Below, piece by piece: positions 1 through 12,606 of a stretch of DNA of 64,000 bases; position 1 is the stretch's first letter, and the number at the start of each line of letters is the position of its first letter. The stretch is from Cyathus striatus (taxonomy: Eukaryota; Basidiomycota; Agaricomycetes; Agaricales; Nidulariaceae), in assembly GCA_025738555.1 (NCBI GenBank), contig JAOVFP010000003.1, forward strand, positions 5,704,001 through 5,768,000. Direction: 5' to 3'. The notes beneath the pieces are model-generated. The model made no database searches, was not told the origin of the DNA, and saw only the letters and a list, made by a program, of their open reading frames with translations. Both the position numbers and the translations under genes were made by a program.

Positions 1-230
1 AGGCTGATTCATCAGAAACAGTAGTAGTATGACAATATGGAGCTGCCGAAATGATAAGAACATCCATACCTTTCGCGAAAGTGGGCGGCAGCTGTCAACG
101 TTTCGCAGGAGACGTCGCTCTGGTCCAATTAGCTTCAAATATTCTGAAGGTCTGCAATGAGGCAACATTTCCGTCGAAGACAAACTTCGGCATCGGACAT
201 TCTTGAGAACTCCGATATATCCATTCAGTG
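1..230. other. Window start, no gene seen
   Basis: No supportable reading frame. The last nine bases before the adjoining element (222-230, CATTCAGTG) are one copy of its target-site duplication. Confidence 0.5.
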
Positions 231-969
231 TAGTCTCGGCTACCCAGCCGTTAGCGCTGGGCCAAATCCAAATTAGGATTTCCCACCGCGAACGTCTGGG
301 ATAAAACCAACAGGTTTGGCAGGGGTTTGCGTTCGGTGTTCTCGGGCTTCGCGAGCCCTCATCTGCTGTCATTATTTGATGGTTTTGTATATTAGTAATC
401 GTATTAGTCACCTTTATGATGTAATTTTGATGTAACTAATTACATTATATAATCGCATTGATTTCGATCGCATCACGTTGATTTGAATTGCGTTGCAAGT
501 GCATTGCATGCACATTCCTTTCATTGGCTGAATTTTTCATTGGTCTTTTCAAATCAGATGATGTAGCTCTAAAGGCATCAACTGGAATATTTTATGCTGG
601 AGGTTCACATATCAAAATAATGGAAAATTGGTGGAATCTGGAATGATAATAGAGGTCAATGCGATTCAAACCTATCAAACTACTGCATGCAATGCACTTG
701 AAACGCAATTCAAATCAACGTGATGCGATCGAAATCAATGCGATTATATAATGTAATTAGTTACATCAAAATTACATCATAAAGGTGACTACATAATACG
801 ATTACTAATATACAAAACCATCAAATAATGACAGCAGATGAGGGCTCGCGAAGCCCGAGAACACCGAACGCAAACCCCTGCCAAACCTGTTGGTTTTATC
901 CCAGACGTTCGCGGTGGGAAATCCTAATTTGGATTTGGCCCAGCGCTAACGGCTGGGTAGCCGAGACTA
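231..969. mobile_element. Long-TIR non-autonomous DNA element (MULE/foldback-like MITE)
   Basis: Two nearly identical arms of about 280 bp face each other (231-512 and 684-969) around a 171-bp centre. Each outer end starts TAGTCTCGGCTACCC. Both ends are flanked by the same 9-bp word CATTCAGTG (222-230 and 970-978), a clean target-site duplication. Arm differences are small, for example a 3-base indel near 790 and single substitutions. No transposase is encoded, so movement would need one supplied elsewhere. A 9-bp duplication with very long inverted repeats is the usual signature of Mutator-like elements; hAT (8 bp) fits less well. The family assignment is inference; the structure is read directly. 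Confidence 0.85.
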
Positions 970-978
970 CATTCAGTG

Positions 979-3134
979 TTGTTAAAAAGTGGGACGTTAG
1001 ATATCGGGTGACGATACGGCGTATTATATCATGTATGTACTTTACACTGATAGAACCGTAACAATCAGAACTGGAAACCAGTATGCCATTCAGATATTCG
1101 CAACTGCGGGGTCGGAAAATATAGACGAGTATACACACCTTCTGTAATTTTGTGGGCACAGTTCGCACACGACACTCCTTCGGTTTGGGTCGGCCATAAT
1201 TCAAAAGGTAGATTCCGTCGATACAGACAACGAGACATACGCCTTCAATCTAATATTGTCATACATACTGTTCTAAGAATGGTCATCTAAGAATCCAGCC
1301 ACAAAGTCAATACCGTGTGTATTAAACAACCGTCTATTACTTTTATCATCAAGCTAGCCCAATTGAGTGGAAAATACGTAGTATGTTCGCACGCCTTCGA
1401 TATCCAACTAGGAGAGCTTCGTAATGTTTAAGCTCCAAAAGGTGTTATGAACAAAGAACATTATGAGTGCAACATCCGAAAGTGCCGAATTAGATTCCCA
1501 TACATACTCGCTGGCGTACCTTCACCACGACGAGAAGCAACCGGTAGACTTCGTCCGTGAATCCAACGAGAACCAAAGCCCAGGGCTAAACTCTATGAGA
1601 TCCGGGAGGAACTCCGGGATTTCAGCGCAAGATCATGTTTCCACAAATGCCAATAAATCCGCAAAGTGAACCTCTCCCACAACTGAAGTGGAGGAATATA
1701 GAACCTTGCCCCAGCCGGTGCCGATAAATAGCCAACAGAAGACACTCGTACGCTCGAAGCTCGTGGTAAAGTGAAAAGTGTCGTGTGAGATTAGCACAGC
1801 CTGGTTCAATTACAGCCGGACGGTGAGCCTAGGCGCTATCTCTGTGCGTACCGTTCCTGCGTTGGAGACCACGCGAAGTGCAACCTCCCCAACACTTCGC
1901 AATTCACTTCTGAATGATTTCTCATGGTACGGTGCTTCCACTTCTGTCGCGTGGATTAGTGTTCAAATTGAAGATGATCGAAGGAGATGAACGTAAGCCA
2001 AGCGTTCCCGACTATTGCAGTTCCCGCAAATCGGAATCACCATATTTATCAATGGCATAATGGAGAGGCAACTCCTCCCGCTTTTAGTTGCAACGAATTC
2101 CACGCGTGTTGAAGAGTCGACAATCGCTGTTGTTCCGAGACGGCATTTCAATCTCGCAAGTCGCTACATCCTCCAAGGAGGTAACAGGTCCAGCGTGCTG
2201 GAGCGCATCGCTTGGAGCATGGGAGGTTACTCCAGAGCCAAAAGGACGCAATAGACACCGTTTCCAGTGAACGACGAAAAATAGAAGGGAATTGATGTCA
2301 GACGCGATCGTCGAGTACATCATACCACAGTGGGCAGTGTACATTGAATTTGAGAAATTATACGAATTTCCGCTGTCCTGGAACATGAAACGACGGAACG
2401 GCCTAATGAACTATTGAGAATCCCCAGGCGCATGCTTTTGTAACAACTCAGATATCGTTTATGCACGCGTAGCTGGCAAATCACCAGCCCAGTGGATCCA
2501 GAAGATGTTTTCTCCGCATAGGCATTTCTAGAAGTACATCAGTACAGTCCGTTGAATAGAATGTTGGTTCATCTTACCAGGCCAGTGACAGTCGAAGCTG
2601 ATTTCCCTTCGGAAAGTCGGCGAGGATGCTGCACGAGGAGAACGAGTAATTCTTCCGATGTAGTAATCACTAGTGATGAATGTGGGACAAAATCTCGTGA
2701 AATGCGCGTGAAGAAAAGTTGAGAGATAGAGTAAGGAACCTGAATCGAGAATCGAGCTGTCAGGTGGCAAGGTCACCGTTTGCATGTGGATCATTTAGGA
2801 GACAGGAAGACCAATACGATACATAAGTTATTAGTAGCGTTAGAGTTCCTTGAATCATGAAGTAGGTGGGGAGTGCAGAGAGGAAGATAAGAGAGGTCCA
2901 AGTAAAGAGGTACGGAGACGGGTTCGTAATAGAGTACGGCCCGAGAGTAGCCGACAGCATCTAAGGCAGTTTCCTTTTTGGGCATGTTCGCCTGAAATTT
3001 CGTTGGTCGCTGACGTGACTTGGGACAAGCTGCGAAGTGTAAATCAAGGCCCAAGCATTGCACACCGTGCCGACACCACATACACCACCAGCGTATCTTC
3101 AGCTCACTGCAAGAGCGTACCAGCCACAGTTGGG
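979..3134. other. Gene-poor stretch, possibly degraded repeat
   Basis: About 2.1 kb with only short open frames broken by stops on both strands. I could not match any of them to a protein family or join them through convincing splice sites. The frequent stops and lack of codon pattern suggest old repeat sequence, but no terminal repeats were found. The last 100 bases act as the upstream region of the carrier gene that follows. Confidence 0.4.
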
Positions 3135-4452
3135 ATGGCTGGCGTACCTCAACAGCCACCCAGCTTCTTCCCTACGACTGCCTTGGTACGAACACGTTCT
3201 TCACCGCTTGCTCTACTACTGTTATTTACTTTATTAACCATCAGGACCATGCAGCTGCTGGACTTGGCGCGGGTGTTGTTACCACTCTCTGCATGAATCC
3301 ATTGGACATGCTAAAAGTCAAATTCCAAGTCAACACCGCCAATCCTGCCGGCGGACTCGGGAAGGCCATGTGGCTTGCTTTGAGCAACATCCAGCAAACA
3401 CAAGGCTGGAAAGGACTGTACCGAGGACTAATTCCTAATATTGCTGGAAATGCATCTAGTTGGGGTCTGTATTTCTTATTGTACGTGCATTCTGCCCTTT
3501 CAGCAAATATTTACCATTGACGTCATAATTCAGTTATAACATGCTGAAGAAAAGAGCCTCCGGAGGAGATATAACCAAATCTTTGTCTGCCGCAGAATAT
3601 TTGATATGCTCGGCTGAAGCCAGTATGTTATGTGGATGTTGCCCATATAATCGTATTTTTATCCTGACTTTCGCTCATAGGTGCAATAACGGCAGTCATG
3701 ACCAATCCCTTGTGGCTAGTGCGAGTCCGCATGTTCGCTTCACAAGCTCACTCGCCAAATTCCTATCATGGTCTATGGCGTACGTGAAAATAAGCACTAT
3801 CTTCTGTCATGGAGCATTCCCTGAGTGACATTTCAGATGGACTTTCCACGATTGTCCGAACAGAGGGCGTACCGGGTTTGTTCCGAGGCACAGCGCTTGG
3901 TCTTGTCGGCGTAGGGAACGGCGCAATACAGTTTATGGCGTACGAGAAGATGAAAAAATGGGGTTTCGACCGCAAACGAAAACAGTATCAAAAGTCTGGG
4001 TTAGAATGGACGCCCGAAGCAGATAAACTGGTGCGCGTTGTCGGATTCTGTCTCATCAATCGCTTCTTCCTGTACTCATGTACTAAACCAGTCAAATCTA
4101 TCATACACTATCATGTCCATCTCTAGCAAACTCTTGGCCTTGTCACTTACATACCCTTATCAAGTTGTACGATCACGGATTCAAGTAAGTAGCTTCTCTT
4201 CTTTTTTCTTCCATCTTGAGCAGACAATTTCCACCGTAGAATAATGCTCAAACGGACCTCTTCCCATCTATCCCGACCACTATAAAACGGACTTGGTCCA
4301 AAGAAGGCGTACGAGGTTTTTACCGGGGACTCGGTACCAATCTTGTGCGCGTGTTGCCAGGAACATGTGTAACGTTTGTAGTTTACGAAAACCTGGCATG
4401 GCTCTTACGGACTTCTGCTGCGAGACGGGAAGCACTACGTCGGGAATCATAA
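3135..4452 (+). CDS. FLX1: Mitochondrial carrier, FAD/folate transporter type (Flx1/SLC25A32-like)
   Basis: Inner-membrane mitochondrial carrier, probably moving FAD or folate. Seven exons: 3135-3185, 3245-3480, 3534-3622, 3681-3779, 3837-4030, 4092-4184, 4240-4452; the joined frame is 324 aa, normal for the family. All three carrier signatures are visible: NPLDMLKVKF (first repeat), NPLWLVRVRMF (second) and YPYQVVRSRIQ (third). The third is the form typical of SLC25A32/Flx1, and GLYRG, GLFRG and GFYRG follow the matrix helices. The start is the first ATG in frame with a 51-nt first exon ending in a good donor. The FAD/folate specificity rests on motif memory only; another nucleotide carrier of the same clade is possible. 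Confidence 0.85.
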
Positions 4453-4895
4453 TAACATCGCATTTTCTATCAGATAGAGAACGTCGCATCTTGAACTTAC
4501 AACATACATTATACCACTAATCTTCTCGTGCATTGTACTTAGATTGTATGGTTACTCACTTTATATTACGTTACAAATTACACGGCTACACCAATCTATC
4601 ATACCCAACTCAATCTGATTTCTATGCTACTCCAGTTACTAATGTAAGTGGTGCATGTAAGAGAAGGTACTTGCATGGTAAACACTGTAAGTATAACGTA
4701 TTACTAGACTAGTACTAGTAGCCTGAGGTTTGTATCAGGTTTGTATACTTTTATTTAACTGCACCCTCTATACTTACATAACACTGTGAACACCAGGTTT
4801 CCAGTGAGTTGTCCTGAACAAGTATTGTTACTTCCTACTGCCGGTGCGTACTTTTGATATTTCTATCTTGATTATATCAACTATGTATCATCAGG
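4453..4895. other. Intergenic, no gene seen
   Basis: AT-rich spacer between two plus-strand genes. It should hold the carrier 3' end and the IF-3 promoter. No RNA gene or repeat recognised. Confidence 0.5.
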
Positions 4896-5669
4896 ATGTA
4901 TATGCCTTTTTCCCTGAAGACCACAACGACATTGGTTGCCAGAATAAATATACGGACGACTGTACAACTTCAACGACCTGCACATCCCTTCTGCAAAGTA
5001 CAACTACGCAATGCATCCACCGTTAAAACCCAAAAGCGATGGAATAAGAAGAATGATAAAATACCCTTTAAAGTTATCCGGGTTTTGGGGGAAGACGGAC
5101 ATATGTCAGAACCTCGGCAGTTACAACACGTTCTCGAGGAAACTGACTTGGATCTGAAATTCGTGGAACTCGTGAGAGAACGGCCTTTTCCTTTGGTGAA
5201 AATCGGAGACAAGGAAGAACAGCTTTTGCGGATGCATGCTGCAAAACTGGCTGCGAAGAATTCAAAATCAAAGTCGCAGAAAGAATTGCATTTAACATGG
5301 GGAATGGCCAATGGGGACATCGCTCATAGGATAAACAGAGCGAGGGAACTATTGGCGAAAGGTCATCGTCTGTCTTTAGTTTTTCAGCCTAAGGGAGGTC
5401 AAGACTGGAAACTTCTGCCCGCCTGGAACGAATTGATACAACACGTAGATAAAATTGTGGAAGGATTAGCGGATGTGGGCTCGGAATGGCGGGAACGGAC
5501 AGTCGAAAAGAAGACAGTTTATGTATTCATGCAGAGCTCAGTCAAGCCTGTGATATCTGAAACGGAAGCAGCAATTGGTGGAAAGATGTTGCAGAAATTG
5601 AATAAGTTGAAGGAAAAGAAACAGCAGAAAGACCTGCGTCGCGGCGCGTCAGAGGATATCCAATTTTAA
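4896..5669 (+). CDS. Mitochondrial translation initiation factor IF-3
   Basis: Single-exon gene, 257 aa. IF-3 keeps mitoribosomal subunits apart and helps start-codon selection. Residues 1-40 are rich in R, T, S and Q and poor in acids, as in a mitochondrial presequence. The N-domain follows (IPFKVIRVLGEDGHMSEPRQ, about 55-75), then PFPLVKIGD and a lysine-rich linker. The C-domain has KELHLTWGMANGDIAHRINRA and LLAKGHRLSLVFQPKGG, which match the IF-3 C-domain pattern. A second in-frame ATG lies two codons downstream and could equally be used. The basic tail KLKEKKQQKDLRR is common in fungal mitochondrial homologues (Aim23 group). Confidence 0.85.
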   Translation: MYMPFSLKTTTTLVARINIRTTVQLQRPAHPFCKVQLRNASTVKTQKRWNKKNDKIPFKVIRVLGEDGHMSEPRQLQHVLEETDLDLKFVELVRERPFPLVKIGDKEEQLLRMHAAKLAAKNSKSKSQKELHLTWGMANGDIAHRINRARELLAKGHRLSLVFQPKGGQDWKLLPAWNELIQHVDKIVEGLADVGSEWRERTVEKKTVYVFMQSSVKPVISETEAAIGGKMLQKLNKLKEKKQQKDLRRGASEDIQF

Positions 5670-5732
5670 ACACTCATAATATTAAATGGGATATGCATGT
5701 TCTATTTAGCTAGATCCATATATTAAAGACAA

Positions 5733-8515
5733 TTACCATCCTGAAAGCCCCTTTGTTTTTGGAACAGGAATAGAGTACAACGATTTAGTGCTCTTTGCCG
5801 CGGCGTCGGGAAAAGCGCAAGGAGTACGATCCATATTACGCTTTCCTTCGAATGCCAACGTAGCAGGTTTCAGAATACCAACAAACAGATGTCTAAGACC
5901 AAGCGGTATAGCAAATCCTGCCCCAAGCATCTCTCTGAGAATCTCCAATAGAACTGGATCCTTCAGCTTTGGCCTTGCTTGCACTTCACGCCGTCGCTGA
6001 ATGCTGTGCCTCAACAATTGCCTACATCGAGACCTTCCTGCAGCAGCTTTTCGAGGACGCATCCCATAAGAACGTGCGTGTACGGCAAGCAGGGCGCGTT
6101 ATAGAATCGAGCATCGGGTTTGGGAGGCAGGAGTTTTAGTAATTGCTCACGCTTCAACTCGTTTAATGCCAAACTGGCATTTTTAATTGCCTGAGCCTGA
6201 CGTGCCATAAGACTTCGTACCCATTGTGCCAAGTTCCGGGCTACGAACGCCTTCTGTGTATTTTTCGTCCTCGTCGTTCCTGTGATAGCATGCAACCTCA
6301 GATCGACATTAGGAGAATCCAGATCTTTGAGCAACTCATATTTCAATAGATCGTACTCTTGCTTGTCTAGACGGGCGATCCAATGCCTGCGTATTATTAC
6401 CGCGTAGCCCTCAATCATAATCGTATATGCATGAATCGGAAGATTCCAGGCTTTGATAGTGGGATCCTTCCAACTCCACTTCTCCGCTTTCCTCGCCCAA
6501 TTGAAGACCCATCGCATCAGGTCGATCTTCCCGGCCTTCAGCAGGCAATTCAGCAGTTCAGTGAATACATATGGACCCAATTTGGCAGCTCGCATAAGGG
6601 CTTTACGAACATGTAACTTCCTCTGGCGGAAGCGGTCTCCCTTTGGCAGATCTTTATACGTAGGAATTTCGGAGGGCCGGAGACCAGGAAGAATTTTGAA
6701 GAGTTGATTAACGACTGCCATTGGATCTCCACTGCTGCGCAAGCATGATAAATATTCTGAAAGTGATACAGTGTTTGCAGCTAGCGTTGGAGGGATATTC
6801 AAAGGCAAGAACGCAGAAGACGCAAGAGGCTGTTTAATGGATTGCTGAAGTGTTCTATTAAAGTATCCAGAGCATCCAGAACGATGTCGGGATGATTCTA
6901 ACAAAGAAAGAGATCCCCTAGTCATTGCATTCTTCCACTTCATGATCTGATTCAATTTCAGGATGCTAAGTGCTTGATTGACAATATCTGGCCGTCTCAT
7001 GAGCTTCCCGGAAGTGAGGACAATGTTAATGGTGGTAATGTCAACCTTTAACGGCTCTTCACGTTGCGTCGCCATGTGATCTAAAATTTGACTAGCGAGT
7101 GCAGGAGAAAGTTGGTGTCGCAAAGCGTAATGAATGAGAGCGTTGTAGGAGTTGAGGTTCAAAGGAGGCATGACCCCGCCCTCCCACCCGTCGCTTGTTC
7201 GCGAGGGGCTAATGACATACGGGGGCTCAGGGGCTTTCGCAGGTAAATTAGAAATCAGTCGGGAAAGAACGGCATGCAGATATCGGTGAGCTTGAACCTT
7301 CTCCGGTTGATTATCTGCATCGAGAACCCAAACATTCGAGTTAACCTTGGGGCAAGCATACATCGTTCGTACCAAAAATGCAATATCGTCATGCGGAATA
7401 AGTCGATGATCCAGAAGCCAAGCAAGATTAGCAAGTGCCTGGACAGCTTTGTAGAAGTTATTATCGAACTTTCTACCTCTGCCATCTTGTGTTATAACGC
7501 GATTTATTGCTCGCGTAATGACAAAAAGCTGAAGGGTTGACGGCTTGGTGATCTGCGCGGATTCGAGACCAATCTCGAAGGCGATAGGCGAGGAGTCGAA
7601 GTCATCAGTAGACTGAGCCAATATCGATTCTTTTGCTTTCCAATTTTTAGCGATATATCCGAATATGAGCGAGGCTACGATAATTTCCCCGTTAAGGAGG
7701 CACAGCGACAGCAGCATATCAAACATAGCATGTGTATGACGGTTTTTCGCCCGTTGTGCAACATTTAGAAGATCTATGATAGCACGAGTCTGTAATCCAG
7801 CCGCAGAGTTTGGTGTAAGAACAACGCTTGCAACTTTATCAACGATATGTAATTTTGTGGGGGCGTTCTTATCCATCTTCACTTTGGCAAGAGTTTGGAT
7901 AGTTGCTTGTAAAGAGCTACTGCGTAGGTGAATACCTTCTGCCATGATTCCTTTGGCAGTCTGATATGCTTCAGCTATATACTTGTGCCTGATGAGTTCA
8001 TGGAGCAAGGTATGAGAAACAAGTCGAGCAGATATTTTTGCATCTGGGTCGATCTGAAGAAAAAGAGCTGAGAGTGAAGAATGATCAGCGAGAATATTTG
8101 CGCGAAAGCTGGGCTTAGTGACCAGTTTAACAAGTAAAAATGCATTGTCAATATTGTTTTCCTGGATGGAAGCGCGAATTAACTTGGACAAGCAGCGCGA
8201 CAGTTCCGCAGGTGATAGTCGTTTTGCGGATAAGGGAGTAGTGAGAGGCGTTGCTAATGGGGGAATTTCGAAGGCAAAAGAAAGAGGTGGAGCTGGAATG
8301 GTCTGACTGTCTGGAGGCTTTGATGCAACTCCAACCAGCAATTTCAGAGTCGAAGAACAGAAGAATGTTCTCGTAGGATAACGAGGAGCACTTGATGCTA
8401 GAAGGCGAAATCTACGAGGACATGCAGCCGATAAAAGCCTAGCAGAAGTTGGATAAGAGGATGGAGCGAGGGTCCGCTGAGCACATCTGGCCAACGATTG
8501 CCAGTTGCATCGCAT
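5733..8515 (-). CDS. Large mitochondrial PPR-like helical repeat protein
   Basis: The main frame, 8515 down to 6011, gives 834 aa. The N-terminus is arginine- and serine-rich with almost no acids (RCNWQSLARCAQRTLAPSS), a mitochondrial targeting signal. The rest is helical with loose PPR-like pairs, for example RHKYIAEAYQTAKGIMAEG and LNCLLKAGKIDLMRWVFNWA, suggesting organelle RNA binding; I do not recognise a named orthologue. The frame stops just after LLQEGLDVGNC, but a coding-looking tail (KLKDPVLLEILREMLGAGF..., to 5733) continues in another frame. One missing base near 6017 would join them; a 29-nt intron (GT...AG) is the alternative. It is divergent from CBP80, sharing a 536-bp upstream region. 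Confidence 0.65.
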
Positions 8516-9051
8516 GTGCGCTACATAACTGCAATTATGTGAGCATTATGGTCATGCAGAGAAAAGATTACCAACCAAAACGTGGTTAACGATGCAGACA
8601 CGTCTGCTTAATGCAGGCGTAGCTTGAGACGTTGTCGACGTTGCGGATGTCTCCGCGTTCGGGACTTCGGCTCAAGTCGCGGGTGCGTGGGAATACATTT
8701 TTCGACCCTTAAGTACTTAGTAGCCTCAAGTAGCCTGGCCTCAGACAGTACCGCGAGACTTAGAATGCTAAGCGCTAGAAGCTAGTATCTCTGTATAAAT
8801 AGTGTTAATGCAATTAATGTGTGTTTGTAGTGAATTTGACTTCGGGGCAGGATAAGGAAATGCGGTATACTTACTTTAATAATCTGAGGAGGAAATGTGC
8901 AAGTTATATTTGAGTTATATTTAAATATTGCAATAAGGAATTCTATATTCCCACAGTATCAAGTTTCAACGCATTTCGAATAGACGCCAACAGGTTGCAC
9001 CTGTTCTTCTCTGTCCAAAGTATAGACCACGTTATAAAAGTCTAGCTTGTC
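8516..9051. promoter_or_regulatory. Shared upstream region between divergent genes
   Basis: 536 bp lie between the starts of the PPR-like gene (minus) and CBP80 (plus), so both promoters must be here. No clear TATA box is placed well for either gene, and no other gene is seen. Confidence 0.5.
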
Positions 9052-12000
9052 ATGAGTTATGAACGCCGTGGACACGGTGGTGGTGGTGGTGGTCGTCGCA
9101 GACATCATTATAACAGAGGTATGAATGGCTGCTCTTGCATACAAATTGAACTTTGCTTCATTACGCGTTGTACAGATGACTACGACGACCGCAGGCGTGA
9201 ACCTCCTGAGTCTCCAGATGATAAGCTTAAGAACACTATCATCAGGTTTGGCGAAGTGGTGAGCAGAAATTGGACTATTATCAAGTTAGCTTCCGCCAAT
9301 TATCCATATAGGACGCCGTTGAGGAACTTCCGCGCCTAGCAAGCCAGATACGAGAACATACCCCTCTGAACCTTGCGAGCCTCTCTGAAGCTTTTCGCAT
9401 AGGGTGCTTTCGTTAGCCATGCGTAACCTGAATTGTTGCTAACATACAGTTCACAGAGTAACCGAAGAACCGTTCAAAATTCCTCACTATGCTGCATTGC
9501 TTCGTGCTCTGTATGAAACTACAGAAGACACATCTTCAAGCGATCCTTTACTCGGAAGACAAGTATTAGAGGAGTTTTGGAAGGGATTCCAGTCTTACTT
9601 GGATAGGTTATCGTGGCGCGAGACTAGACTATGCGTTGAGTGATTTTACTTCTAATTAATATACTTGCTCAGAACACCCAAATCTATAGATTCATTTCTT
9701 TGCTCATCTCACATCTGCAAAGTTGATTTCTCCGGAATCTATGATTGCATTGCTGCAATCATTCACGGCGGTCCTTGATGAATTCGGCGTTTCTCATGCA
9801 CGCGCAAAGAAGGCAGCTTTCTGTGCCGGAGATGGCCTCATTATGGTAAGGATTGCTCAACGAGTCTCCTTTACCATTCAGTCAATGTGTATATGCATGT
9901 AGGCTGGCCCTGTTTTAAAGGCTTACTCCGCGTCTAGCGTTTCCGATATTATTATCGCGCTCCAAACCTTCAGTGATACAACAGGATCACAGAAATGGCT
10001 CGTTGCACCGACAACAAAGGCCACCATCCCCACAAGTGCTTATGAGAATTCAGACGAGGTAACTTATTTTATTGTTCTGTATTGTATTTCGGGCTAATTC
10101 TTTGAAAGCTTCTTGACACCCTCCTGAGTGCTCTGGAGAGTCTCAATGAAAATGACTTCGTCGAGACAGACAACTGCTTCCCCAGACCTTACAGACGTTT
10201 CGAAGACTCTGACCCCATATCTATTGAACCATATCAACTGCCTTCTGTCTTGGTTCCGCCAGAAGTTATCGAGCTTGACAGTCTCTCCTCTGACTCTGGA
10301 GAAGAAGCTCAAGTGAAAAAAGAAGAATGGCCTGAGTTCTTCCTTAGGCTCTTCAACCTTGACGTTCGCATTTATTTTGTTAAATGTTACTATATGTGCT
10401 GACGGTCGATGCTAGGTTTCCCCTGATCCACATTCTCCCGCTGGGTACATTATCCGCAGTGCACTTCTCGATATTATTGAGATTTTTGAAGTCAACCGCA
10501 AGGAATGTGCTCGTCTTCTCCTCGAGTACCCGAAATGGAACTTGCCCGGAACCTTTAAGCCAAAGCCTGGCGCTACCGTTGACATAGAGCCTTTACCTGG
10601 AAAGGACTGGCAATTGGAAAGTACCATCCTAGAGGTTTGTGTGCTTCAATATCGATGTAGTCTTTTTTTTGCTCACTATATTACAAAGACACTTCTTGGC
10701 GCTTACTTCCTCCTTCCTGAGTCTTCCCAAAAATCCATCTACTATATCGGTTTGATTACAGAGTTGTGTAAGCTTTCGCCATCAACCGTAGGTCCTGCAG
10801 TTGGGAAGTCCATTCGAAAGCTCTATTCCTTTTTATCCGAAGGTCTCGATGTTGAAGTTGCGCGTCGCTTTGCCGAATGGTTCGCAGTTCACATGAGTAA
10901 CTTTGGCTTCCAGTGGGTATGGAAAGAATGGTATGTGACGAGTAATCTTTCCTTCTTTCTTAAATTACGATGCTAACGTGTTTTGAAGGGTCCCCGATCT
11001 TGCCCTGACAGTACAGCATCCTCGTCGTGCTTTTATGCGCCGAGCTGTGGAATTTGAAATCAGACTGTCGTATCATGACCGTATTTTGAAGACGCTTCCA
11101 GAGCCGATGCAGTCCCCAGAGGCTTACACTATTCCTAGCACAGCTCCTAGCCCAGACTTCGAGTACGATGATCTTTGTGCGTAATTTTTATCGTGTTTCA
11201 GTACTACGTTATAATATCATATTAGCGCATCCTCATCATGAAGCTGCACAATCTATTTTGAATCTTTTCCGTGGTCGTGCAAAGGCAGACGATGTCATAT
11301 CCCATTTAGATACTCTCAACTCCATGCTCGAGGCCTCAGAAGAAGGCCACGTCAACGTAGAAAGCGTCGCGCGCCATATTGCTGTCCAGTCCCTCCTCAA
11401 TATCGGATCACGGTCATTTTCTCATTTATTGAACGCTATCGAGCGTTATCTTCCCGTTCTCCGTACGCTTGCTAGTGGCGGTTCTTCCACTAGCGGAGTA
11501 AGCAACTCGGAAGCAAAAGCGGACATTCTCAGTGCAGCCGCTGCATTCTGGAAGCATAACCGCCAGATGGTCAGCATAGTATTCGACAAGCTGATGCAAT
11601 ATCAAATTGTCGATCCTACTGATGTGGTAGGATGGACGTTCCTTAATGGCGCTCAGATTGGTCAGCTTACTGAGTTGGCTGGGCCGATGAATTTGAGTGC
11701 CTTTGAGTGGGACTTGCTTAAGGGTGCTTTGGACAAGGCGAATGGACGTGTTATGATCGCCCGTCGAAAAGTCACCGCTCTGAGAAAGGAAGATGATGAT
11801 ACCCGTGCGAGGGCGAAGGCAGGCGCTGGTGAGAGCATGGAGGTTGACGCCGATGCCAATCTTGGTACGTTACTTTCCTACATTCCCCTTTAAACACCTT
11901 TATATATATCTTACCTTTGATGCAGAAGACAACACCGTTGACAGCCCTGCCCTTACCACTGCACTCAAGGCGTTCTCAAGTCTTACACGTGAACAAAAGG

Positions 12001-12367
12001 CTGCTCTTTCTAAGACACTGGACGGCTTCGTTGCTTCACTGGCACCGTTACCAACTGACGATCACCCTAATCCTCACTCACGCTCCGTTATTGCTGAGGG
12101 TGCTTGGGAGAATCGTAATACCTGGGGGCGAGACGAGTGGAATGCATGGGAGACCTGGGGCTGGTATAGACAATTCTGCAGAGCGGTGTGTTATTTTACT
12201 CCTTGCATATTGCTTGTTACTAATGTGCAATATAGTACTCTCCATATCTTCGCACGTACTCAAACACGCTCTACACGGTAGCATTCGCAAAATTCGAAGG
12301 ATCCGACGATCCTGCTGTTGAACTGCTCAAGAAGATTTGGAACGTTGCTACTGGCCAAGAATCATGA
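9052..12367 (+). CDS. CBP80: Nuclear cap-binding protein large subunit, CBP80
   Basis: Large subunit of the cap-binding complex, which binds the 5' cap of nascent RNA with CBP20 and guides splicing, export and decay. Thirteen exons: 9052-9118, 9176-9258, 9312-9403, 9457-9634, 9690-9845, 9903-10058, 10109-10363, 10416-10634, 10689-10930, 10989-11176, 11226-11864, 11926-12185, 12236-12367; they join to 888 aa, near the yeast length. A glycine/arginine-rich start precedes the MIF4G-like domain (EEPFKIPHYAALLRALYE). The middle MIF4G-like domains include VARRFAEWFAVHMSNFGFQW, and the last carries WKHNRQMVSIVFDKLMQYQI and DVVGWTF. The C-terminus ends TGQES. One donor (9635, GTTGAG) is weak; the rest are standard. 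ARS2, its known partner, lies one gene downstream. Confidence 0.9.
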
Positions 12368-12606
12368 GTTCTTGGTATACTGTCCTACTGATTCTGCGAG
12401 CAATTAAGTACTGTAAATATAACCTTTCTTAGTCGTTAGTATATTTATATATATATCCGTTTTACTGATGTCGAAATAAACGAGCCGTTTGCCGTTGTTT
12501 ACCAAAGGCTTCCATCACCAAAAAGTTGATTGCAGTCTACTGCTCAGAGGTCGGCATTTGGGTAAACTCAACAACTACTTCCCTGCTTGTAAAGACAACT
12601 GTCAAC

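Noticed and set aside
828..1204. Open frames of 77 and 102 aa on both strands
   Set aside because: They lie across the inverted-repeat arm and its edge; no protein features.
2671..2742. GTGATGA ... CTGA spacing like a box C/D snoRNA
   Set aside because: No terminal stem pairs around the boxes and no D'/C' boxes; chance occurrence in a gene-poor stretch.
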